Source: Plectrocnemia conspersa
Lineage: Eukaryota > Arthropoda > Insecta > Trichoptera > Polycentropodidae
Direction: 5' to 3'
Assembly (NCBI GenBank): GCA_009617715.1
Contig: VTFK01000148.1
Coordinates: forward strand, 868,001 to 932,000
DNA length: 64,000 nucleotides
Part shown: in pieces, positions 13,501 to 25,019 of the stretch
How the letters are laid out: every line of letters starts with the position of its first letter
How positions within the stretch are numbered: the first letter of the stretch is position 1
Position numbers and translations under genes: made by a program
Notes under the pieces: model-generated
Told to the model about the DNA's origin: nothing
The model's input: only the letters and a program-made list of their open reading frames with translations
Database searches by the model: none

Positions 13501-16105
13501 TTGAAATAAATCTGATATTTTGATTTGGATTGTTTTAATGATACTGTTTGTTTCTGTTCAATAAAATCTTTATTCTTCATCCTGATTTTTAATTTTCCGC
13601 TTCAACTAATGTATTTTCTTTCTTCATTCTATCTCTGCCATTCATAAAAGATTCTAGAAAATATTTTTTTAATAGTATATTATATTGTAAGATACGATTT
13701 TTTATACTTTTATCTACATTAGTGGTCCATAAGCATTTTAAATAGTTATATTTCTAGTATATTTATTATAACATAAGCCTTTTTGTTAAGCATCGATAAG
13801 AGATGGTGTAATTAAAAAGGATATTATATATATATATTTATATTATATTAACCAATTTATGCCGGGATTTCTTTTATATATTTGTAACTAAAAACATCAG
13901 AGATTTTTATTTTGTATTAATTTTCATTATTTAAATATTATTGGTTTACATAATTTAAAAATGAAAATAGTTTAAAATAAAACACAGAAGCAGCGAAAAA
14001 CCCGAATAATTTTTTTTTTTTAATGTTACATAAAATACTAACTATATACTAAAAATTAGAATTAACTATAATAATAAAAATAAAAAGTAAGAATTTACAC
14101 AAAAAAGTAATATTGGCAAAATAAATAAAATTACAATGAAATAGAAAATATAATAAAAGCTAAGTTTACACGAAAAAAAATGAGTTTTCTCGCATTTTGA
14201 ATTTGCAAACAACATAATTAATTAAATGTATAGAAGAATATATAAATAAAACTAGCTCAAGTTCTTATCCCTACAGTTTTTTTGGAGTATGTATTATTTT
14301 ATTTTAATTTTTAAAAAAATTCTTACACATTCATGACCAAGTATCATATCTTCGATTTTACTATTTTTTTATTTGTTTCAAATTATTATTATTACCTGTC
14401 TTATTTTTCTATTCTATCCAGAAAATTATTTAACAAACTTTGACGCCCGAAATTAAATTCTGTGATTTATGTTTTAAAAAAAGCAAGTAATATTTTAAAT
14501 TACAATAAACTATTTTATAATTTAATTTAGAAACACTCGAAACTAAATCGATAAAAATCCAAAATCTCGTCAGTCATTCTTTTCGTTTATTTTTTATCCA
14601 TATAACTAAAAAACATAATAATATAATTATTAAAACCGATTTTATTTCAGTTTAAAATGCACTAAAATAAGTAATTTTAATTTCAGCAATAAAATAATTA
14701 AAATCTCAATTTTCAGTAACATATTAGACATTTTTCGCTTTATTAAAAAATGGAACTTTAAAATAATATATAAATATATATACTTCTTTGCAGAATATTG
14801 AAGATTGAATATTTAGGAAAAAAAATTGATTTCAATCGCCAAATAAGTTTTTCGTTTAAAATAAATTAAGTTGTACGAAGCGAATATGTTTTATTTTTAT
14901 ATTTTTATATATTATTTTATTCCTCGAATGCATGTTAAATTTTTCTTGATCTTCACTGATGCTTCTTTAAAGATAGATATACCGTGATTTTATTTAATAA
15001 AAATATGTAAAGGTTATATAAATTATGACAAAGACAATACGCGCGCCGATAATTTTGTACGAAGTTCGCTAAGTACAATGCAGTTAGTAAAAAATTTCAG
15101 CTGTAGTACATAATGGTGAATTCTCAGCTGTAATGACTAGACCCTTTTATTTCGCATTTCAACCGCCTGAAGCGATCTTTTAAAAAGTGTCGTGAACCGC
15201 GAGGATTTTTAAACGCGGGGCCCTGCATAAAGTAGTCTGACTCTAATATATGATATATGCTTAATAAAATTAACCCTTGTTTTAATTAAAATATACTTTT
15301 TTTATATATATGTTGTTATATCATTCAGCATATATTTTTTTAGTTTTATATAATATAAAGACATTTTTTTAAATTGTCAAAGTATGGTAAAACAATAGCT
15401 CCACAATACTTAGTCTGATTTTTATGTTGATTAAATTGTATTATTTTAGTTTTTTAGGATAAACATATTTTATTTTACATGCAATATAATATTTATTTTT
15501 TATCACATAAATAATAAATAATACATTTTTTTGTCATACATATATTATTGGTCTGATATATTTAATTTTATAAATATAACAAAGGTTTATTTAAAGAATT
15601 TTTTTTATCCTTTTGACATTAAAAATCTATAATTATAATTAAAAACCAATTCTGATAAAACTGTACTATTTTTGCGCTTTAAGACGCAAAAGGTAATTAT
15701 ATACTTTTATAAAGTATTTTACAATGAATACAATTATTCTTAAGAATTTTATCAAATAAAACGTTGAATTTGTCTGAAAAGTTTTATACAAAGTACTTGG
15801 AATCAACGTGCAATTTTCAATATCAAATGACTTATTATATACATTTTGTGGCAATAGCGTATTGTATATTATAATTAAAAAGCCATTAGTCTTGTGATAT
15901 TTTTATTTATTTATAGATCTGTAGTTGAAATTTAATTTAAAAATATGCTATTATAAATTAATACCATACAAATGGTCTGAAAATATTAAAATATGAATAT
16001 ATAAAGATTTATATTTTGGTAAATGTATATAGATTTGCGTAACTACAATTAAATTATTAATAACACATAATACGTTTAACGTTATATAAAATTATAACGT
16101 CGCTT
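13501..16105. other. AT-rich gene-free region
   Basis: No gene recognised. A brief less AT-rich stretch at about 15040-15245 contains no domain I can identify. Confidence 0.4.
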
Positions 16106-16440
16106 TACCCCAACTCTAGCATCTAAGATTATTTGCGCCAGCTTTTTTTTTGCGTCTAGTTAAATTCACGTTACACTTTTGAACCTTTAAATAGATTTGA
16201 TTTCTAATATTATTATCGGGAAGCCGAGAAATGTTTCGTTTCATCTCCCTCTTTTTAGGCTTGGGATATTCATCAATCCCGGAAAAGGACCACCCCTTCG
16301 TAGCTCCGTTAAAAGAATGAAAAAATATAGGGAAACGTGTCACGTTGGTGAGAGAAAAGAATAACGGTCTACCCTTGATTCTCGCCGCCCGCTGTCCCTT
16401 CGCAGGAAGCGCGTCGGTAATGTCTTTTTAGATTATCAGA
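16106..16440. other. Higher-GC non-coding island
   Basis: GC rises clearly, especially at 16250-16425 (for example ctcgccgcccgctgtccc). A 75-codon minus-strand frame has no recognisable domain. It could be a regulatory element or an old repeat. Confidence 0.3.
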
Positions 16441-16659
16441 TTGTATTAGACGTTTGTGCAAAAAAACGCTAATAAAAATTCTTTATTGCAAAATAATATT
16501 TATTCCGAAGTGAATTTACTACATATACAGGTTGCATATATCATGATGCTTCTTATACATAAGTCACATGTCTTGCTATTAAGATTAGTTAAATAAAATG
16601 ACATGTTAACTTAATATATAATACTTAATAAGCAGTGACAATATCTTTGCTTGCGGAAA

Positions 16660-16980
16660 TACAATTTAGACATATTATATATCAGTTTTGAAAATGCGTT
16701 CGATAAAGTTTGTCATGGGCTATTAGTAAAAACAAATACAATCGTAAACAGTTCATAACCTATAGCGGCCAATTTCACCTATTCGAGAGTTTCGCAATTT
16801 AAAAGCTGGACCCTCTGATTTTCGTTATTTATTAATGATAAATATACATAACAGTTTTTTTTGTTGTTTTTTAGTTGCATTTGAACTCTTTCTTTGTACA
16901 GAGTGATTTAGATTCTCTATGTAGATGGGCTTTTGTCAATCGTTTGCCTGAAAGTGCCATATTATGTAATTTTTCATATC
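16660..16980 (+). pseudogene. Decayed LINE reverse transcriptase fragment
   Basis: The plus-strand translation with frameshifts gives FENAFDKVCHGLL (RT motif around the first catalytic Asp), then DPLIFVIY near 16785-16820 (usual form LGPLIFVIYIND), then QSDLDSLCRW near 16900-16930. These are consecutive landmarks of a Jockey/CR1-type reverse transcriptase. The YADD segment is lost and stops interrupt the frame. Related fragments lie at 21245-21425 and 63555-63847. Confidence 0.7.
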
Positions 16981-18190
16981 TCATTCACAATTTGAATATT
17001 AATACTATATATTAATACCTTCTGTCTAGAAAAACTTTGCCAAAATATTTTGAAATCACTTTTGAGAGCAAAACTTTTCAGCTAAGCATCTTCCAAGATG
17101 CTCAGTTATTGTCTAATATAACACTTAAGTCTAAAATATCTCAAATACAGATATATTATTTAAAATCTCCAAATAGACAAATACGTCTTTACAATCAATA
17201 AAGTTTTGAAATGGTTCTTGAAATACCATTATATAAAATTATTTAATATATGTGTATATATTTAAAATATATACAAAAATAAACCGGTTAGAAAAACATG
17301 CTTTATTTTAAGGAATGCAACTTTTTTTGTAGCTTTAATGATCATTATAACATAATTTAATATATTAAATAAAGACAATCTCCTAGGTTCGGTGTGCTCT
17401 AATACTCATACCTTGCGGTAAATCAATGAAATTCTGAAGCCGTCAGTTTGTAAGTTACGTGGTAACAAGTTGGTGCATGTTTTCGCAAGCTATAAACATG
17501 TTTCAACTTTATCTACTACACTCAACCTGGATAACATAACCCATACAAATTGCGATATAAATTTAATTTAAATTTATAGACAAATTTTATTAGATCGTAA
17601 AAATATTATACTCACTTGGGCAATGATTGTGCTGAAGCGTCAAAGATGTTCGCGTATAACAAAGCATCGTTATTGTAGCATCCTCTTGTGTAGTATTACA
17701 GAGAGGCAAAGTACCCCCTGCTGTTAAAGGGGGTTTAGATTGAATTTCTAAGATAGACAGATCGTACCTGTATTTGCACTCTTATACCTTGATGTTAAAC
17801 GTTCGTTTAAGTACGTTTAAGTAATACGCCAATAATAATCAACTTTCAAGGTATTTAGTCCAATTTTGTAAAAATCATTTGGACGACCTAGCTCAATTTA
17901 AAAATCGAGATAGGCCGTACATATCTGATATTGGATTTTTTTTAATAATAAGCTATTTTCAGCTCATAGATAAAAAAATAATATTAATATTTTTTGATAG
18001 GATCTTAAACATTTTTTTTTAATTTTAATAGAAATAGTAATATTGTTGAAATTATCAATAAGTTCTACAAAGATTAATTACTAAATAATTTATTTCACAA
18101 TAAATATTATACGTATGCTTCAACAAAATTAACAAGTTAACTTATCATTTATTATAATAAGCAACACTCAATTTATCGAAAAAATATTGA
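16981..18190. other. AT-rich region without recognised genes
   Basis: Contains a small perfect hairpin (agcatctt cc aagatgct) around 17086-17103. No coding region is seen. Confidence 0.35.
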
Positions 18191-18560
18191 AAATAGTGTG
18201 TCGACGACCACAATCCTTAGATCCCCCGGTGTATACTATCATACTAAGAAGTACCACTAAGAATCCAAGTTGAACTCTCTGCAAGACTCTCAAATTTGTT
18301 TCTGTCCTTTGACTTTGTCTACGTTGCGGTTGCAATAGTTTTCGGAATTCTAAACGCTTTAATCCCGGCCACGCTGGTTTGTATCCATTGTCTCGATTTG
18401 TCCAAAGACACGGTGGTCCTTTCCGGATTCCGGAAACGAATAATTGAAATAATGTATATCGTCTAAGTCCGGTGCGGAGGACAGAAAATAGCGTGCGGAT
18501 TAATTAAAAGTTTTCGATAAGGTTTGGTAACGGCGCTGACGTTATATTCACTAGCTTCTC
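18191..18560. other. Higher-GC island with an unassigned open frame
   Basis: About 63 codons are open on the plus strand from about 18250 to the stop near 18467, encoding a hydrophobic stretch (FVYVAVAIVFGILNALIPA). No ATG or clear splice sites frame it, and I do not recognise a family. It may be non-coding; the higher GC itself makes longer chance frames more likely. Confidence 0.25.
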
Positions 18561-18763
18561 ATTTAATTGCATAAGTTTTGAGGTCTATGCATGTTTGAGT
18601 CAACAATAATGCATAAAACAGTAGTTTTGCTTGCAGAACTCTATTGCATCTATTGCAAGTTTGTATATAATGAATTTTGTTTAATACATATATATGCATA
18701 GGTTTCTAAATCAAAAACTTTGCAATGCGCGGTTATTCTAGTGCAAATTACAATAATAACTAA

Positions 18764-18766
<3 letters not shown>

Positions 18767-18846
<80 letters not shown>
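18767..18846. repeat. (TA)n microsatellite
   Basis: An almost uninterrupted TA tract of about 75 bp. Confidence 0.95.
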
Positions 18847-18849
<3 letters not shown>

Positions 18850-18869
18850 AGCTTTACTAGATAAAGCGT

Positions 18870-18935
18870 GTATATTTATCTCTCATACGTTAACGCAACT
18901 TTCCAAACAACCTAGCTTATAAAGGCTTGTTTAAG
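18870..18935 (+). repeat. Diverged dispersed repeat, partner at 51015-51085
   Basis: gtgtatatttatctctcatac...caactttccaaacaacct resembles gtgtatttatctcacatg...caactctccaaaccactt at 51019-51064. Both are probably remnants of one transposon family. Confidence 0.4.
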
Positions 18936-19719
18936 ATGTAATTTAAAACTTGTAAGTTTCTCAATCACATTTTTTGTCACAAGACTCATCTAGTTTTTAT
19001 AAAAAAAGTATGGATTCATTAATGTATTTAGAATGAACTTTAGTTAAAACATTTTTAATCTTTTTTAATATTATTTTTTGTAGCATATAAAACATATATC
19101 ATTTAATAAACATATTGATCATTTACTTAAATGTGTATTTCAAAGTACTTAGTCGAGAAACTAGCTCCTAGCAAGATCACACGAATGCTTCACGATGGTC
19201 AATAAAAAATACAATTGATTATTTCAATTCACAAAAAAAATATATATAAAAATAATACATAGTAAGATTAAAAAATCCTATTTATTTTAAATTAAATAAC
19301 ACTAACTTAGTTTTTCCAGACCATTTCTTATAATGATAAATAGGATGAGTTGTATTTTTTTGCTTGGGTGTTAATATTTTTTAATTTTATTCAAACCATT
19401 TTGTATCTTCAATACTAGTAATTAAAAAAAAGGTATTTATTTCTTTAAAAATATTAGGAATAAATTGTTAATAAAGGATTAAAAGTTAAACTGTTCACGC
19501 CCCACAGTTAAAAAAATTCTATTCTAGAGTTCTACCATCTTTATCTAACCTAATAATTGATGCTATTAATATACATATATTGTAATTCAATAATAATTAA
19601 TGCAATAAAAAGTGATGTTCAATCAAAAATTACGCAGAGCAAAAATTATTTATCATTATTTATTTACATCCGATGTTTAAATGTTACAGTAAATGTGTAT
19701 TTTTGGTAAAGATGTATTT

Positions 19720-19985
19720 TTACTAGTAAAGTCCAAATACATTTTCTCCAGTAGATACATATTTCTACTAACAAAAATATAATTTAACTGATAGGCGTTA
19801 ATATGCTGCTCTAAAATGTCTATAAATTTCAATTTGACAGTTGCGAAACGTCCATTTGCTGTTCAAACCAAAACCTAACTCAATGAAAGTTCCAAAATTA
19901 ATTATAGTTTTAAAAAAAACTTATAGTTTATAGTCAACTCATCTCACAAGGGACATTAAGCGGAAGCATTTCGATATTACACTAT
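19720..19985 (+). repeat. Dispersed repeat, copy 1 (partner at 49011-49320)
   Basis: The two loci share a long run of similarity: gtccaaatacatttt, ccagtagata, atatttctacta, then the nearly identical segment gttgcgaaacgtccatttgctgttcaaa, and later aagcggaag. No coding potential is seen. It is probably a non-autonomous transposon. Confidence 0.75.
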
Positions 19986-20640
19986 GTTTTGAAAATATAG
20001 TAGCTATCATTAACGATATTACATATATATAATTTAATTTTTGTCATGAGGCCCGGAATCATTGTTTTTTCAGGGCTCAGGTTTGCTCCTGACGGCCTTA
20101 ATCGTAGATAATGAATATACACATATATGTTTATTTATAGAAAATAATGACTGCATATATACAAGATGTTATCACGATTTTAATCTAAAAATATTTTTTA
20201 ATTATTTTAGTAATTTACATTGGTAAGACACATTACTTAAAATTACACTCATTTTTAATAAAAATTCTAGAAAAATATTAAGCATTTTTTTAAATATTAA
20301 GCAAGACAATCAAACACTAACCTATATTCGGATTTTTGTATGAGAAATAATTTGGCCACCCTTTTTGCCATGTCAATTATCACATGCCTAAGTTAACAAA
20401 AAAAAATTAAGAAATGCATAATGCAGTCGATAAAGCAGATTACGCGTTGAATTGCGCTTCCAATCAACGTCGCTAGATGTCAGTAATAGGTCAATATAAA
20501 TATTGTATATTATTTTTATATACATAACATATATAATGTTGAATAATATAAATAAATATCATATTATTTTTTTTCAGAAAGTTAAATATTTTGCGGCTTC
20601 TTGGGGGGTCGCGTTTAAGAAAATATCTGTGCAGCATTCC
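19986..20640. other. AT-rich region without recognised genes
   Basis: No coding sequence or repeat family identified. A short hairpin-like stretch (gaggcccggaatcatt...) lies near 20047. Confidence 0.35.
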
Positions 20641-21005
20641 TGTAAACCGCTATTGATATGACTAGTAAATTTGTACAACCAGAGTATGTTTCGTTTGCAA
20701 ACAGTATTGATACAGGGCCGCAAATCAAGTAATTTGAATTTGGGTCGAATAAGACCGCCCGTCGGGAGAATCAGGGGGCGGTGTTAACTTTATTCGATAT
20801 TGCACTGATTCGGGACAGTGGTGGTTAAAGCTTCACATAAATTAATTTTCGCCGACCGCAACAAACAATTAAGGGAAAATAGCGGATCAATTTATGAGCG
20901 ACGAGTACAACCCCTGGTATATATTCCAGTGTAAATATGTGCATATGCCACTGTACTTTGTGCTGAACTGGCGGTACAGCGATGCACACCGGGATCGGAT
21001 ACTAA
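20641..21005. promoter_or_regulatory. Candidate regulatory island rich in homeodomain-like sites
   Basis: This is a single-copy-looking island with higher GC. It holds several TAAT/ATTA-type and TTTATG-type words (cataaattaatttt, caattaag, caatttatgagcg) within about 80 bp. No open frame of note. The enhancer idea is inference from composition and motif density only. Confidence 0.25.
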
Positions 21006-21244
21006 AATAAGTAAATTTACGATATTTGTTTATCGGAGAGCGTTTGCTTTCTGGTAAAAAAAATGTTATCTATCTGTAAAAAAATAAAAAAATATTAAAA
21101 CCGGTGCCTTAAAATAAATTTGTATAACTCACTTTTAATGTGTTTTTTACCATTTAAAAAAAACGTTAAAGACCAAATAAAAATATATTTAATAATTGAT
21201 TACACTTTTATTTTTGTATAGTTATACTACCACCAAAATATGGG

Positions 21245-21425
21245 AATGGTATTCAGTTTGTAACCTATGGTGACCGATTGTCGAAAGAATATTTCAACTC
21301 GAAAGTCCAACCTGGGCCCTCTGCACTTTTCGTTATTTAGTAGTTACAAATTCCAGTCTTCTTACGTATGCAGATAATTTACAATTGCTTAGATATATTC
21401 AAGTAGGCGGTCAATAAAAAAAATG
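21245..21425 (+). pseudogene. Decayed LINE reverse transcriptase fragment
   Basis: The plus strand encodes pieces resembling LGPL (21306-21320) and LLTYADNLQLL (21357-21395), corresponding to the LGPLLF and YADD motifs. The catalytic YADD reads YADN and frames are broken. Same family as the fragments at 16660 and 63555. Confidence 0.65.
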
Positions 21426-22921
21426 TTCGAATAGAAAAATAAAACAGATGTATAATTAATTGTTATTATTTTATTTAATCAAAATATTCATTTTCACACA
21501 TATCATTTAGATAACAATAAATAATTAAATTAAATTTATTAAAATTGTATTTTTTTTTAAAAAGTAATACTCAATGCATCTAATGTTTCATATTTCATAG
21601 AACCTCAAATTTTTGATGAAAAATTATTAGCATCGAAAAAATTATTATTAAATTTAGTGTCTGATAAACATTAATTACCTAGTCAAATAAGTATTAATGT
21701 GTTATACTATATATGTAAATATTGTATATATACATATGAATTATTCATGAAAACAATAATATATTTATACGTATTCTATGAAATTTAGTAATGGCTGTCG
21801 ACGCTGAAAATTTTATGATTTAAATTAAATTCTAATAAATATGTTTTCTTTTAATAATAGATTTAGAAGTTACAAGTTTTAAGATGTGTGAGCTTATAAT
21901 TATTTAAGCAAAACTTTGAAAGTTACTATGAGAGAAATCAGACGGAATTGTATTTGAATATTGATAACAAAAATAAATATATTTATAAACTATGATATTT
22001 ATATCATTGGTTTAAATGAATTTTATTTACAGAATACAGATAAATTTATAATTGAATTTGGAAAACAAAAGCGGAGGTTCAATAAAAATATAAGTAAGAA
22101 GAGGGAGAGGGGTTCCTAAACTTCAACAGTCAAATTAAAATTTTGATGGAAATTAGTACTTGAAAATTAATTACAACGGCCGCTAAAAATATTATTTTTT
22201 ACAAAACTACTATGGTTGATGAATTTATCAGTTTTTAAATATTCGTAGAATATAACCTGATAATAACTTATGTTCACCGCAGATTAAACTAATGTGATTT
22301 TTATAAAGTTGTTTCTAAGAAAGATTACATTTTAGTCATAATATATACATTTTAAAGTCCACAATCAAGATTAAATCTTGTTGTGAAATCAAAGGTAGAA
22401 CATATGACTGAGAAATATTTTAGAACCACTCTTGTCTGTGAGGGTGGGATAATTTTAATATATGAATTATCGTAAAACACGTGAAATGGCTCACCCGTCC
22501 CAATATATTGTTGACAGTAAAAATGTGTATCTACTATGAGTATAAGGATTAATAGAAACTGTATGAATTGTCTACCATTGTCAATTCTCATAAATAATAA
22601 AGTTAAAAGCATCATAAAAATTTTAATGAAAATTGTATTATCTTTTATTTATGGACTCTATTCATGTTTGCAAGAGTAAAGAATAAATATTTTTTGTTAC
22701 TTCTAAATCGATAATAAATAATAATAATTAACTAATCGAAGAATTTATTCTATGTAATTGATATCTAAATTGCATTGGAAATTTAAAACAACATCTCTTG
22801 CTAGCGATGCTAACCATCAACCGATGGATAGCGAGCAAGCCTACATAACGATAATAAATCACTGACGGTATATAATAAAAATATACTTAAATGGTGTTTA
22901 TTTATGTACGACCGTCCACAG
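21426..22921. other. AT-rich region without recognised genes
   Basis: An 87-codon minus-strand frame (22352-22615) begins with a hydrophobic segment that could mimic a signal peptide, but no domain or convincing splice donor supports it. Confidence 0.35.
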
Positions 22922-22930
22922 CGTATGCCG
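22922..22930. repeat. Left target-site duplication of MULE
   Basis: cgtatgccg, repeated exactly at 24583-24591 on the other side of the element. Nine base pairs is the classic Mutator-like duplication length. Confidence 0.85.
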
Positions 22931-24582
22931 CGGTACGCGACAATTGGGCGACAGGCAAATAGGTGATTCCGGTCAATTGGGCGACAGAAATTTAAAAAAA
23001 CTTGCACGCTTAGTTTTATTGTAAATATTAGTAAAATGTAAATTAAAACGAAAAAGTATTAAATGAAAAACAATTAAATTTAAATATTGTATGAAATTTT
23101 TTCTATTATACCTCAAAACCTTTATACCAATTATTTCGTCAGCTTCTTCGTAACGTCTTATTTGCGCTGATGTTCAACCCCTACTATAGTTTCCCCATAA
23201 TCAGCATTATAGCTTTTTTGGATTTTTGGATTTATCTGAGACCATTGATAAAAATGTATAAATTTAGATGACTTGAACTGCTACAAAAGCTCAATTGCAG
23301 TTTCTGATAACATGCCTCGGCAAAATTATTGGTCTTATCGCTTCCGTTTAATGTTCTATGATAAACAGATCAAGCGTTGTATGGAAAAATCGGTGAAACC
23401 TTACTTCTATTATTTCTTAGGCGACCTATATAGGCGTTCGTAAACCATTTAAAAATTGCTTTTAATTCATTGGATAAATGATTCTCTAGTTCAGAAAAAG
23501 TATGTATTATTTTTTGTTCTAAAACGAAAGCATATGAAGTAATCATTTTTGGATTTAAAGCGAATCATAATAGTACCTGGGCAAAAGATTACATGAATCT
23601 AAATGCTTTCGAAGATTTTGTACCAGATTAAAAAAGCAACCATTTATGTTAGTTTGTGGAAATACCGTACGCAAAGTTTGATGTATTGCAATTTAATAAT
23701 CAACATTTCATTTATCATATAAAATAATTTTATGAGCGTTTCAAGAGTCTTATTAGGTAATAAATAAATAAAGCAGGGTAAACAAAACCTCCGTCCTTTC
23801 TAGGCAAAATGACAAAAATTAAGAAAATAAAGGAGGTGAAAGTAAAAATGTGCCATTGAAATAATTCTTTCATGCTTTGGCTCCACATTGCATGACTTTG
23901 ACGATCGAAAATTAAGATTCTCATTAGGTTGACTTGTTCTAATCCAGAATCAACTAAAAGAAAACGTTAAAATTGTGATGGACTGAATTCATAATTTAAA
24001 TATTCTACAGGAATAATTAATGTTTCCCTAGAATTAGGTAGCAAAAGTACGCTATGCGATAGATCTGGGTTTTTGTCGATTTTAAACTACCCTTATATAG
24101 TTTAAAATCGACAACTGTAAAATATGCAATTTTTGGAAATTCCGAAAGTTGTTTCTCACAGTAATTTCCAAGGCTCAAAACATAAAAAAATATCGCATAT
24201 AAGGCAAAATCAACGATAAGCATTTCTCAGTAGTGATGTTAAAATTACCGGCTTAAGCCAAAATGTTTTATGATATTGGGTAACTCTCACAAGTTCTTGA
24301 ATAAAAAAATCAAACAATCATACAAATATTTTATGATTTAATAAAAATATATATTCTATGTTTTGTTCAGACCGTATAATGCTTTGTATTTTTTAAGTCC
24401 TTTCTAAAAAATATCAGTAATTTTTATTTTCGTGTGTACGTATGTATATATTTTAATATGTAGTAAATCATGTTAATTAATTATTTAATAATAGGGTTAT
24501 GTTACTACATAAAACGATAAAAATAATAATTTTCGCCCTTTTTGAATCGCCCATTTGTCCGTCGCCCAATTAACCGTGTCCG
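22931..24582. mobile_element. Complete but decayed Mutator-like element (MULE), 1.65 kb
   Basis: Terminal inverted repeats contain (a/t)aattgggcgac: the left end reads cggtacgcgacaattgggcg, and the right end (reverse complement) reads cggacacggttaattgggcg. The element is bounded by identical 9-bp duplications cgtatgccg. The minus strand between them encodes recognisable MULE transposase motifs. The whole insertion can therefore be delimited exactly. Multiple stops show it is dead. Confidence 0.88.
23020..23960 (-). pseudogene. MULE transposase pseudogene
   Basis: Reading the minus strand through frameshifts gives FNGTFLLSPPLFS (usual form DGTF..P..F, around the first catalytic Asp, here Asn), then GGFVYPALF near 23770-23800. 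Next is VFPQTNINGCFFNLVQNLRK near 23635-23670, the very typical MULE signature FPNTNIKGCFFHFSQNL. An RFHRFFHTTLDLF stretch near 23390 corresponds to the C-terminal WN.YDR region. Several in-frame stops and frame changes are present. The conserved His of CFFH is Asn. Function would have been cut-and-paste transposition. Confidence 0.82.
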
Positions 24583-24591
24583 CGTATGCCG
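24583..24591. repeat. Right target-site duplication of MULE
   Basis: Exact copy of cgtatgccg at 22922-22930. Confidence 0.85.
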
Positions 24592-24607
24592 TGTGTATTT
24601 TTTGCAA

Positions 24608-24678
24608 ATTCCTGTATTTTAATTTTTTTGTATCAAATATTGATGATTCCTGTATTTTAATTTTTTTGTATCAAATAA
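24608..24678 (+). repeat. Two-copy ~30-bp tandem duplication
   Basis: ttcctgtattttaattttt followed by ttgtatcaaat occurs twice, separated by about 9 bp (24608-24637 and 24647-24677). Confidence 0.8.
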
Positions 24679-24769
24679 ATCAAATATTGTATTGGAATTA
24701 AAATAATCGGGTACGCGTTAAAAACAACAGGATGCTCGGTTCTTTTAAAAACATGGAGGTAACGGGTTC

Positions 24770-25010
24770 CGTTTATACTCGGGGAGGAAGCCCTATATCG
24801 GTGCGACGTCGAGCTAACGATAGATGGCGTAGCATTGTACTTTTCACATCAAGAGCTTCGCGGCGCCACCGATAGATTGCGTGCGCATCGGCGTGGTGCT
24901 GTGGGGCTTTGACAACAGATGGCGTGGATGGTGATGCTGTGACAGCGTGCAACTGTGGATCGAACAAAAGATGGCGCGCGCAACGACGTATGGCCGCTGG
25001 GCGAAATGTT
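24770..25010. promoter_or_regulatory. GC-rich island with repeated AGATGGCG (CTCF-like) motifs
   Basis: A sharp GC island in AT-rich DNA. agatggcg occurs at 24822-24829, 24917-24924 and 24969-24976, and a reverse ggcgccacc occurs at 24862-24870. AGATGGCGC/AGGTGGCGC is the core of the insect CTCF insulator motif; AAGATGGCG also resembles YY1/Pho sites. A 64-codon minus-strand frame here lacks any domain and is probably chance in GC-rich sequence. An insulator or promoter role is inference. Confidence 0.4.
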
Positions 25011-25019
25011 GAAGTTGTA

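Noticed and set aside
22352..22615. Minus-strand 87-codon frame with a signal-peptide-like start
   Set aside because: No domain, no good splice donor, and hydrophobic codons are expected by chance in AT-rich DNA.
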